Source: Henricia sp. BOLD:AAB3569 (taxonomy: Eukaryota > Echinodermata > Asteroidea > Spinulosida > Echinasteridae). Taken from it: a DNA stretch of 64,000 bases. Position 1 is the stretch's first letter; each line of letters begins with the position of its first letter. The DNA lies in contig JBBELK010000364.1 in NCBI GenBank assembly GCA_037783545.1, positions 186,001-250,000 on the forward strand, in the 5' to 3' direction. The translations under genes and the position numbers were made by a program. Positions 1-11,500 of this stretch are shown piece by piece. Below the pieces are notes generated by a model. The model saw only the letters and a program-made list of their open reading frames with translations, did no database searches and was not told the origin of the DNA.

Positions 1-282
1 ACGTAAAGCGCACAGCTGCATAGTTGGTGCACAGCTATAGCTATGCTAACACATGTAATGCGCGCGTCCGGAACCCGCTAAATGACTATGCCCAGCTGCA
101 TAGTTGGTGCACAGCTAGCTATATGCTAACACATGTAATGCGCGCGTCTGGAACCCGCTAAATGACTATGCCCGGGGCATGGCAAAGACTATTGACCAGT
201 TGGCATACGCGCCTGGTCTAGCCGATTCAATGCCCCCACTTTTAACCAATCAGATGACAGGAATCTACGCATGAGGTATATA
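1..282. mobile_element. End of a TIR element related to 51229-51679
   Basis: Reverse complement of most of 51229-51420, ending with the terminal repeat at 239-282 (GAATCTACGCATGAGGTATA). The other end lies outside the window. Confidence 0.75.
14..173. repeat. Tandem duplication of an 80-bp unit
   Basis: Two copies with a period of 80 (AGCTGCATAGTTGGTGCACA at 14 and 94), differing at a few bases. The related element at 51229-51679 has the same unit once, in reverse orientation, so the doubling is private to this copy. Confidence 0.9.
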
Positions 283-284
283 AT

Positions 285-388
285 GAAAACTAACAACCCC
301 GAGGTGTTGGATGATTGGCACTATCTCCCGAGGCGTAAGCCGAGGGAGATAGTGCCAATCATCCAACACCGAGAGGTCGTTAGTTTTC
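285..388. repeat. Long hairpin (50-bp arms)
   Basis: Arms 285-334 and 339-388 are nearly perfect reverse complements separated by 4 bases (GTAA). Both contain the block GATTGGCACTATCTCCC or its complement. It directly follows the GGTATATA end of the previous element, as a different hairpin does at 51672. Confidence 0.9.
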
Positions 389-425
389 ACTATCTCCCAA
401 GAAAACCATGTTGTATTCGTTTTAC

Positions 426-1128
426 TATACCTCATAAAATATTCATTAGGTAGCCACGGTATTTCACTGGTCCATTCCACCATGTGTTTTAATTTTATCG
501 TGCAGTAGTTGGTTAAACTAAAACATTCTTTTCAATTTAAGGAGACACAGAGCAGAAAGTTCATGTCTAGTCATTTAATATTTTTGAAATTCAGACAAAC
601 ACTGGAATTATGTTTAAAAAATTAAAGTTTTGCAACAACTTTAAGGGTTTTAAATGGAACACCGTCAAATCTGTCATTGTCAAACTTGGTGCGAACTTCG
701 GCGTAGAAAGTCATTTAATTACCTTTCTTCCAACTGTTCTACTTTATTTATGGTCATTCCCCTGCATTCAGTGTTTGTTGCAAGTATGCAAACTGCATTT
801 TCTAAAGCTCGTTTTGATTCTTTGGCGTCTTTTTTGTCAACAATTTCATCAAGTTCTTCCTCTGTACGATCGCAAAGCGAGCACAGTACGTAAACGCCAT
901 TTTGATTTATACCTGAAATGGACTGGTACAATGAGCTCTTGCACTAATCTCCACTGCACAAACGAAAAGTGAACGCGTTGTTGGTAAAAAGATCACAGTG
1001 TACTGGGACAAATCTAGGCCGTGTGATAGTACCCATGTGTTAGTAAAAACTAACACACGGCTGAGTTGCTGAAATGGACCAATGAAATACCGCGGCTGCC
1101 TGATGAATATTTATGAGGTATAGTAATA
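426..1128. mobile_element. MITE-like element with ~50-bp inverted ends
   Basis: The stretch from ACTATACCTCATAAAATATT (426) to about 478 is the reverse complement of about 1074-1128. The interior has no credible coding capacity. A second TACCTCAT-type end follows at 1172, so the right boundary is uncertain. Confidence 0.55.
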
Positions 1129-1518
1129 TCGATTCCCAACCCAAAATAAACCATGTTGTATTTATCTTACCATACCTCATACATATTCCTCACCAGTTCA
1201 GAAACGCTGAGCACGGGAAAACGATGTATACAATTTGGCTTGTGCAGCCATAAGTCCATTCAGCTTGTGTGCGTTGTACCCGCACGGTGGTGTCGCGTAT
1301 TCTGGGTGCTGTGTGTGTTACACCCGGCTTCTACCTAAAACCTGTGTGTAGTAAACTATTCCTGGGCAATTAAGAAAGAGTTGCATAGTAAATGGTTTTC
1401 TGGATAGCTGGAAGGTTTCCTGGATAGCGTTGGGCAGAATGAATATCAATTCGGGTTTGTTTTGCCCGACCCGACGTAACTTGATTAGCACTGTATATTC
1501 AGTGCTTCTCTGAGGAAC

Positions 1519-1630
1519 TATGAAAAAAACTTCATAGCGTGCTTAGATGATACTCGAACCCACAACCTCCTGCTTCTAGGCAGAAGTCATGAGCTCGAGT
1601 CCAACCCAAGCACACTATGAAGTTTTTCCC
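1519..1630. repeat. Foldback around a tRNA-like remnant
   Basis: AAACTTCATAGCGTGCTTAG near 1528 is inverted near 1610-1627. Between them, on the minus strand, is a tRNA-like piece with a B-box-like GGTTCGAGT. Confidence 0.45.
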
Positions 1631-1763
1631 ATAGTGTCTCGGGTTGAAGCACTGAGTATACAGTGCTAGCCAAGTTACATGTACGTCTAGCTGGGCAAAA
1701 CAAACCCTAACTGACATAGCCTTGTCCAAGGCAGTCTCTGTGGTTTTTTTGCTATACAAGAGA

Positions 1764-2155
1764 ATTATATAATATTGGATGGCTTTGAGGGTGATATGAG
1801 AATATACCGCACGAGTCATTAAAATACTGAACGAGCCAAAGGCAAGTTCGCTATTTTCATGACAAGTGCGGTATATTCTCATATCACCCGAAAAGACATC
1901 CAATATTATTATTGTTATATAAAAATTAAGCTTATACCTTCTTTGTTTTGAAAGATTTCCGGAAGATATTTGTCAGTTCTTTGTCAGTTCTTTTCCAACG
2001 TTTACAACTGCATGTGCATGTTACTCGCGTGCACATTGCGCGTATGCACAGTGCATTCACTCGGTGCGTGGACGTACGCACATCGGATTGGGCCTGTGCG
2101 ATGCACAGTATCAGAAATGCACGGTATCCGAAAGCTTCATTTTATATTATAATAT
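1764..2155. mobile_element. Foldback MITE plus linked repeat, copy 1
   Basis: Hairpin ends AATATTGGATG.../...CATCCAATATT enclose sequence with ATGAGAATATACCGCAC and its inverse. The flanking 250 bases also match, in inverted orientation, 8985-9403. The two copies lie on either side of CARMIL exons 2417 and 4684. Confidence 0.75.
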
Positions 2156-2416
2156 CGTTTCTTAAGCATGCAAACCACACAAAGCACCAAAAACGAGCCA
2201 CCATACAGTCACGGCTTCCATACCAACCCGCACAGCTGGTCAGCGCTATATTGGCACGACCTATTCATATGAAATGTGCTAACATTGAAGTGGAAGCAGG
2301 GATACAACTCATCAAGTTGATTTCAAAAAGCTGTTGATTACAAAAAGCTTATAGCTGTTAATAGTTTAATCTGCTATAGTGAAGATGCTCTCCATGTAAT
2401 TTTCTCGTACCTACAG

Positions 2417-2571
2417 AACCTGACTGGTTTCCTGGCCCAGCCCAATTCAATCACGCACCTCAACATGGCAGACACCGAATGTGCCCTGGATAATGTGTTT
2501 GTCGCCCTCTACAGGGGATGTGCTTCCAATCTGTCACACCTTAACCTCGCCGGTAATACATTCACCTACAG
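2417..2571 (+). CDS. CARMIL: CARMIL exon (LRR), first in window
   Basis: Begins [20 protein letters not shown] and ends with [15 protein letters not shown]. The two LxxLxL/N segments are leucine-rich repeats matching the middle of the CARMIL solenoid. The acceptor is CTACAG and the donor AG|GTATGC. It starts in phase 0 and leaves a two-base partial codon (AG), completed as Arg by the next exon. The in-frame ATG at 2465 is internal, not a start. Confidence 0.92.
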
Positions 2572-5500
2572 GTATGCAAAATGTCTTGCTTGTTGCTGCA
2601 TGTCACTGTCATTTCTTGCAATGTTCTCTTTGTATGATTGCATACATGTACATGTTCACAGTGTGAACATTTCTACATTCGGGCAGGGGCACCAGTCAGA
2701 ACAACTTGATTGCTACGTACCTACAACCCTCTAGCCTTTTGGCAAGGGCTTGTTTGGTAAAATGTGGGACAATTGGGCATCTTGAGAAGAGTATACAAAG
2801 GCTGTGCGAACGTTATGCCTTCTGTCTTGCCATAACGCCTTTTACGAACTACCTACTGCTACGTTATTCATTACATGCAAGTAGTTGACCCGAAGGTGCA
2901 CAATATTACCACACACGCCCCACTCTACATGTAAACATTATGAAACCAGATCAAAAAACAAGCTGTCTACTGAGCCAATGAGCGCTAGAAACCTGTTTTG
3001 CACGTGCACATATGATGCGTACAGTTCCCACAGGATAATCCGACAAATTACATTGCATGCGCTGTTGTGGAGTCGTTCATTATCAATGTAGGTACAGCAC
3101 TTACATGTACTTGGAAATTACTCCTTTGAGCTCCATGTATTTATATGTTTAAATTTGACACATCAAAGTTTCATACGGATGAACTATAATTTTCATTTGA
3201 TTATTTATTTGCCGTTTAATTTACCCAGTGAATTCAATAGCGTACCTCCCTCGTTTGATGAGCTGACGACGTAATTTGCATACATGTAGGGTGACCTGCA
3301 TGACATCATGAAATTGTACAGATTGTGACTGGCTGATTTCTGCTCCCAAAAACGGTAGCAGAAATAAAGAAAAACCATAAGAAGTTCAAAAAAGGCCAAG
3401 TGAATGAGCAACTTAATTGCCGTGTGTAGACTCTATTTAAGTCACTAAATCACCATGTGTAAACTCTACTCAAGTCTCCAAATCGCCCAAATTCAAAAGC
3501 CTTGTCAAAATGTTAACAACCCTCTTGATGTGAGCACATTTTCTGACCGGTCCCCCTGATTCTTGTTTATTCAACTTTGAGTGTATTTGGAAAAATGGCC
3601 TTCCCAAACAAAAATGGTCGTACATGTACGAACAGTAATGTAGTATTTTGTAAATGTACATGTACTATATACATGTAACTGATGTGCCTAAGGGTGGATT
3701 CACACTGAGACTTTTCGCAAGTAAATGCGACGTGCATCGCTCTAAGAAAAAGCTGCGTGGATGGAATTTGGAGTGAAACGATGCCCTGAAAAGCACAGAA
3801 TCATATTTATAACGCTTCCTGCCCAAGTCCATTCTGTGGTTTTTTCGTGCGTCGTGTCACTCCAAAGCCATCCAAACCACTTTTTCTCAAAGCGATGCGC
3901 GTCAAATTTACACGCGAAAAGGATGAGTGAGAATACAGCATAACCCACCAATCCTGGTGATAACAGCTGCTGTCAGATAAGTTTCAACGTGGTAATGCAT
4001 GCCCGTGCTCCCTTAAGTGAAGTGGGTTAAAACCAAAGATAATGTACAATGTAGTGCTGTTGGTGCAAGATAGACCATTCAAGCGAAATCATTTCAATAA
4101 AGTGTAGTATGTAATGGTCAAGGCTGTTTGACATGCCTCTCATAGTGTAATCTGTGTTGTGGCGATAATAGTTATAAACAGCAGCATTCACGAGAGGCAT
4201 GTCAAACAGACATGAGACGCCTTAAGAAATTGCACAGGAATTTTTTTACAGATTTTGATCAGTTGATTTTGAAAGCCACGTTTACAAATTTTATTTTTTA
4301 TTTTAATTTTATTTATTTACCACATCCAACAGCGGAGAGACCGCCAATTACAGGAATGGGAGCAAGTGTGGTTGAGTGCCTTGCTCAAGGGCACAGGTGC
4401 CACAACCCGTCGCGGCCCGGAATCGAACCTACATTCTAGTACTAGCACAGGAACTTAAGTTCGACGCACTAGACCGCTCGGCCATAACACCCCACATCAA
4501 AGTGTCACACTTTGGCTCCGGTTTTTATGAAAAGACCTTAAAATAAAAAGCACTCGTGCCAACACCACGACAGCATAATGTCTAGAAAACTGCCAGCTTT
4601 TTTGTCATCCATATTGGCACCAGTTGTCAACATCTTCATGCATGAATAATAACATTCTCTTTATGAATCTGATCTCTGGACAGGAAGGGAAAGGATGTGC
4701 CAATTCAGGTTTCCTTCAAGCAGTTCTTCGCCAGCAGTACCAAGTTGAAATACCTGAACCTGTCGAGGAACAAACTGCCACCTGATGTAGTCAAGTAGGC
4801 TCCCTGGGTTTTAATCTCTTTGTATACCGAGTGACAAAAGAAACTTGACAAGTATGAAGTATGGGTTTGGGGTGTATCTTAAATGATCTCTGGGAGGGGT
4901 GGTTATCTCATTGAAGGGTTTATCCCTCTGTAGGGCTTGCTAAGCTCTCGTGATAGCCAATCCCAATCAGTGAGGAACAACTGCACTACCGTGATTCGAG
5001 ACCACCAGTTGGCTTTATAGCTTAAAGAGGAAGAATCCCCCTTGACGAAAATCCAGCATTTAGGCTTTTTTCGATAGTCCAAACATCCCTCTTGCCGACG
5101 TGGATTTTTATTATTTTTTAATTGTCGGTTTTAAGTGGATAAATTGCAAGCAAAAGTGCGCTTTTCGAAAATGAAATTTTCGCGATTTCTGAAACGCTCA
5201 TTAGGTATTCATGATATGCGCGTGGCCCCGTGACGCAATCCTGAGAAAGAGAAGTCAACACGATTGTTAGCTCCATACGTTTACACGCAAAAAACTTGGA
5301 AAACCGTCTTTGTTAGATGGTGTTTTTTGAAGAATTTTGTTGGTCCAAAAAGCCAGAGATATGCCCAGTAGCTGCGTGGTTGTATGTTTTACCAGACACT
5401 ATCAAAAAAAGAGAGCAGAAAGATTTTCTTTTCTATTACCAAGATAGAGAAACAAATGAGTCGCTCATTCTAACTTGTACCGGCCGATGCCCGCAGGGAA

Positions 5501-8500
5501 ACGTTCCATGCTGTACACAGACCGCTGTGAATGCCGTTCGTTCCGTGACAAAACCACCCGTCGCAATGCACCAGTATTTACTTCAAAAGAGCTTCATTGT
5601 GAGCCACAATTTCACCATTTTTTTCACAAAACAGGTAATAGTAGATTGTTGTCATATTACATGAAGTGTTTTTCACATTTGTATTTTGAATTACAAGGAC
5701 AAAACAGGCATGATAAACATTCACTTCATGTATTTTCATTCAATACTGCACAGACCGTTTTGTATGTTTCTCAGGATGACGTCAAAACCCTGTTGATAAA
5801 CAAACCAAGTGACCTAGAGCGTTTCAGAATTTGGGTGAAGAGGGTCGGAACTGCTTTACGTTTTAAGCAAAAGCCTGTCGAAAAACAAGTTGTGATGGTG
5901 TTGTAGACACATACACCTTCAATATAAACAGAAAAACTAAAAAAATGTAGAAGGGGGGATTCTAGCCGTTTAATTGGTAGTGTGTCTGCACATTTAGCAG
6001 TAGGTCCGCGGTTCGAATCTCGGAGGAACCAAGTTGCTTTTCACTGCATCCAGATTTCCCAACTCCTGGACATTTGTCCACATTACTGACTTAAGTCACT
6101 GTCAGCCGTGTTGTTAAACGTTCGGAATCGATTCCACTACTTCCATATGGTCACTTTGGCGACATTGAGGTGTTGTGCAACATTTGCATGCATTGCGCCA
6201 GCCTGGAGATTGCCAGTTGCCCTCTCCCTACTGACGTTATCCAGTCGAGACATCAAATGGCTCTTTTAATGAATTGTTTGTTGTTGACCGCTGTTCACTA
6301 AACTGATGTGTGGCCAACACATGCATAATGTAGGTGGTTTAAAAAGGGTGTCACATGACAAAAAGGACAAAGGAGCATTATGAAGAATGGTTACACTTTA
6401 ATGGTTTCTTACAGATCATCACATGCCATGATTATCGAAAAAACCAGTTCCTCATATTTCATACGACAGGTTAATTATAATTACAATGACTCATACGATA
6501 TACAAACGAAAATACTTGTAATGTTTCTTTTGTCACTATACCATTGTATCTCCGTCATTTCAACTATGATTCCGTTCTCACTAGAGAAATCACTTCGTTC
6601 AACGAAGATTAGTTAATCATCGTTAGTTAATGAAGCGTGCGTTCACATATCACTTAATGAAAATCGAATGAAGAGTGACCGCTATTGAAGATCGAATGAA
6701 GCCATGGGAGGTCGTACATGTGCGTCGCGAACCAAGCGCTGAACTTCAAGCATCTAGATGCGCTGTGTGGTTTTCGAGCGGCGTGTCAAAAACAATTCTT
6801 GCTAGGCACTCGACACACAACGCGGTTGTGCAACAGACCTGTCAAATCGCTTCGTCAAAAGAAGGGAGCGTTCACATTACAAATTTGCTTCGTCGAATGA
6901 AGCGATCTCTTCATCGAATGAAGCTATTTGCTTCATCGAATGAAGCGATTCTAATCATCATCGAATGAAGAGGCGTGCGTTCACATCAGCAAAACTCTTC
7001 GTAGAATCATCGTCGAACGAAGCGATTTCTCCAGTGAGAACGGGGCCTTTGACTTTTCTTAGAACTTAAGTTTCTGATAGAAATGACGTGACTTTACTCA
7101 TCAGACTATTTTAAATTAGTCTACGTAAAAACCCTCTGTAGGGCTTGCTAAGCTCACGTGATATCCAATCCAAATCAGTGAGGAACCAGTTCAATATCGT
7201 GATTCGAAACCACCAGTTGGCTTCATAGCTCAATTGGTAGGGCATCTGCAGGTTATGCAGAAGGTCCGCGGTTCGAATCCAGGTGGAGCCAAGTTGCTTT
7301 TTACTGCATCCAGATTTCCCAAACTCATGGACATTTGTCCACATTTGTATCCAATTTATTCACCCCGGCGGTGAATAAATGCCTGATTTTTGGGAGTGGA
7401 AATCTATTTTAGAAACATGCTGTATATAATTTTTATTTAGAATTGAGAATAAATAAAGCCTAAGTTTAGATTGGAGAAGTGGTCTAGTGAATACTCAGAC
7501 TTTCAGGTGATGGGTCTATGGTTCGAAGCCTGGTCACTGCTATCGCATTGTGTCCCTAGACAAGACACTTTACTCAGCATTGTCTCTCTCCACCCAGGTG
7601 TATAAATGGGTACCGGCAAATAATGGTTGGGGAACCCAACTAACTGCTGGGGGTAAACCTGTGATGGACTGGCATCCTATCCAGGGGGGTAGCAATGCTC
7701 CTAGTCACTCCATGCCATGGAAACCGGGGATGAGTACCGGCCGTATGAACCAGCTTGGCTCGTGAATCGACTTTACTTACTAAGCTTGGATTAAAGTGTT
7801 GTTTTGTTTTTTCTTTGTCCAGAGCAAGGAAAGTACCACACATACATTAAGCCCAGTTCACACTGTCACAATTTAGTGCCATGATTGGCCACAACGTTAA
7901 ACATTCTTAGTAAACCACAGTCTTGCCCCAAGACTTAGATTTAATTTCCCCATACTTATTTGTATGCCCCGCTATTTGAGAACCACTCACACTGAAGGGG
8001 ACCATAAATCTTAGTCTTGGGGCAAGACTACGACTCACTATGAATTGTTTATGTCATGGCACTAAATCTTGACAGTGTAAACAAAGTTCAGCATGTCAAT
8101 CATGTATTTTACAAATAGGAATCTGCACCAGAATCTCGGTTTTAAAATTTGGTGACATCAAATTTCCTAGGGTTAAAAAAACTCTTTCTCTACTATAGCT
8201 GCTGACACTGGTTTAGAAGGGTTTTAAATTGGTTTGAAATAGCTTGTCAAATTTTCTGCTGTGACTTGTCTGACTTCACTTGACATTGTCAAATGACTTG
8301 ACTTGACCAACATGCTTGACTTAATAACAATGCAAATTGATTTGACCTAGGGCTAGACTGGTTCCCGCTCCACATATTCCACATAGAACGACTGAATATG
8401 AGGACCGGCTACTGTCGTGTTTAAAATAGCACTTTAAGCATTACGTCATGCATTTATTTTTAGGAGCACATATAACCGTTAATTTTCAAAGCGCGCTGCG

Positions 8501-11500
8501 CGCTATATGGCATGAGTGTACAACAATTTGAAAGGGGTTATTCCTTATTTGACCAATACAAATTTAATATATTAACCTTAAAATATTAAATATGCCCATT
8601 TTAATATACATGTAGGCTAGCATCAAAAAGAAAATTCAAACCTTGTCTGCATCACCCAGTGAGGTCCTACCGTACCGTAACTATAGCCACTGCGTAGTTT
8701 TAAATCCGTGGCATCACCATAAATACACACGCAGCGGCACGCGTACATATGTGCGTGCACGCGACGTCAATTCAAATTCTCGAAACAATGACGAATTGTA
8801 CCCGACGATAAAACGGTAACGACCGGACGTGCATTCGGGTAACTTCGGGAACCTTCGGAAAAAGGAGGAATTCCTCCTGTTTCAAAATGGCGGAATTGGC
8901 GGCTGCCGGACCTTAAATTCAGTCTAGTCAAAGAATTTTTGATCCGGGTACCAGACTAACCTAAGGCTTGAAAAGTGGTATCATGTATTATTATATAAAA
9001 TGAAGCTTTTGCGGACACCGTGCATTTCTGTGTAATACTGTGCAGCACAGATTCGATGTGCATGCATGCTGGACGCACCACGAACACACGCAATGCGTGC
9101 AATGCGTGCCAGTGTACAGTAACAAAAAATACTGTACAACAGTAACAAAAGCGCATGCATTTGTAAACCGTGAAAAGAACTAAAGTTTTCAACACAAAAA
9201 GACATACAGCGGAAATCTTACAAAACAAAGATAGAAGGTTCATTTTATATAACAATAATAATATTGGATGTCTTTTCGGGTGATATTAGAATATACCACA
9301 CTTGTCATTAAAATACCAAACTCGCCTTCGGCTCGTCCTTTTTTTTCATGAATCATGCGGTATATTATCATGTCAATCTCAAACCCATCCAATATTATAT
9401 AATTAACCAAGATATTGAGTTTTATATCTATTCGGATTAAACATTTTTTGGTGTGACCTTTGTTATATGCAGGGAAGTGCTGCTTGGCATCGGCTCCAAT
9501 AACAACCTACATGAGGTGGAGCTTGACTTCAGTAGCAATGAGGTACATGTACGCCGTAACGTGTAATATCAGTCAAGTAAATTTTCCTACTTAAGTCATA
9601 CTTTTATTAGTTTTTACCTGTGACATGCACACGTGTATCCACTGTGGTGAAGTAGGACCTGTTGAGCACTTTAAAGTAATTCAGTTGATTTTTCAAGCAT
9701 AGTGGCAGAGAGTGGTGGACAAGGTGTGCGTGAAATTGTCAGCTGACTTGGCGTCCATTCTGCAAATATAGTTTCTGCAAGAATCCTTACCAAATTAAAT
9801 ATTTGCATCCCTCAAACACCCCACAAAACCTCATTTATTATGAGAGAACTTACCAATCTACATGTACTCCTGATTTATTCCAGAAATGTATAAAACGGTA
9901 AGGCCCGCTTCAAACGTCGCGCTTATGCCATGTCGAATTAAATTTAACTTGAGCACAAGCACGACGTTTGAAGCCATTTGGCTCGGCAAAATGAGTTCGA
10001 CACGGCAGAAGATTTTAGCTCGACAGGGTCTGCCATGCTAACTCAATTTAGTGCGGCACAAGCACGGCATAAGCGCGACGTTTGAAGCGGGCCTGAGGAT
10101 GTTGCTGAAGCAGCATGGTACATAGTGCATACATCAGCATCTTTAGTCTTTATGTGCTGATTGATTTCCATCCGCCTCCTTTCTTGTGTAAAGCTGGATT
10201 AACATTAGTCAATTTTACGTATTGACGCACGTAAATTTGATGCACCACTATGAAAAAAAAGTGGCGTGGGGTCGATTTTACTAACGCTTACGATCGTTCG
10301 CAACTCGCAAGGTGATGGGTTACCGCTCCGTAACTCGTGTTGCGTCCTTAGAATGATTTTAAGAGACTTGTGATTAGTGTAACGATGCATACATGTATCT
10401 GCCATGGCAACGCACCTTAAGCAGTTAAGCTACGATGAGGCAATGGGTCATCGTAGCGTACATTTTGACCAACGACGATGGTCATGGTTTTTGCCGTTTT
10501 TGGAAGACGAGACGAACACTGGCTCCCCACAAAATTGATTGCCACTCTTAATAGATTCTATGCTAAGCGATATAAACAAGAGAAAATGTAAAATTTTGTA
10601 CATTTTGTGACAAAAAGTGTCGCTTCAAAACTGTCGATTCAAAAACATAGAAGCTACGCTGCAGTTGGCTATCCATTGTTTACGTAGGCCACAACGTCGT
10701 GTACGCGTGGAATAAATATTTGAATGATGCTACTGTGTTATACACTCGCCCTACGCGTGACTTAAAAATGCGTAAAACGCAATGCAAAGCGCTCACGCGC
10801 CTGGTAACTACACGAAATGTATGGTACATGTACGCATCCCAAAAGCTTCGCACCGCATTCAATGCGCGCGCTTGCACTACGCAGAACGGACACAGAGACA
10901 TTTTGAACTCGTGTAGCCGATGACCGTTTTATTAAAAACATAACTCAGCACAGCAAACAGTCTTAGAGTAAATATGCAAATATCCCTAATCAATCATCGA
11001 ACGCATCGCGCTTACGATAGGTTTGGTGGAATCCACCCCAGCACCCATCGTAGCCACGATCCATCGGAGCCCTACGATCCATTGCAAGTCTTATTATGGA
11101 CCTTAATTTACGAAGAGTTTAGGGAAATCGACTTTCAGAAAGATTTTGGAGTGAAACAACGTGAATGAAACCACAAATCAACTGGGTGAAAGTGTGTTTG
11201 TCATTCTGTGATTTGCAGTGTCTTTTCTCCAAATTCCCGCCATGCCACTTTTTGTCAGTGATGCGCATTAAATGTACGTACGTAAACTCATGAAAAAGCT
11301 TAGTGTGAATCTAGCACTACGCTTGTTGTTACCTAATTCTATTTTTTCTAATTTGTAGTAACTAACACTTAACGTTATTTATCTGTGTGCTGTATCAATC
11401 ATTAGTTGAAGACAGAAGGAGCTATGGTTATTGCTGGAAGTATAGCCCCTGTGAATAACATCGCCAGCCTCAATGTGAGCAATAATGACTTCAATCAAGA

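Larger units (their letters stand above)
1..2416 (+). other. CARMIL intron (partial), repeat-filled
   Basis: No exon is recognised here. The stretch holds the end of a terminal-inverted-repeat element, hairpins and a foldback MITE, listed separately. The first CARMIL exon in the window is internal, so this is intron sequence. Confidence 0.7.

Noticed and set aside
610..972. 120-codon plus-strand frame
   Set aside because: No similarity or compositional sign of coding; it lies inside an inverted-repeat element in an intron.
2465..2571. ATG at 2465 as a translation start
   Set aside because: In-frame CARMIL repeat sequence continues upstream to a splice acceptor at 2416.
5317..5906. Overlapping open frames of 115 and 143 codons
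   Set aside because: They lie in a TTAA MITE; the second copy at 53878 breaks each frame and no protein family is recognised.
7219..7290. A functional tRNA gene
   Set aside because: It is embedded in a SINE body repeated at 13070 and elsewhere, and lacks T at position 33.
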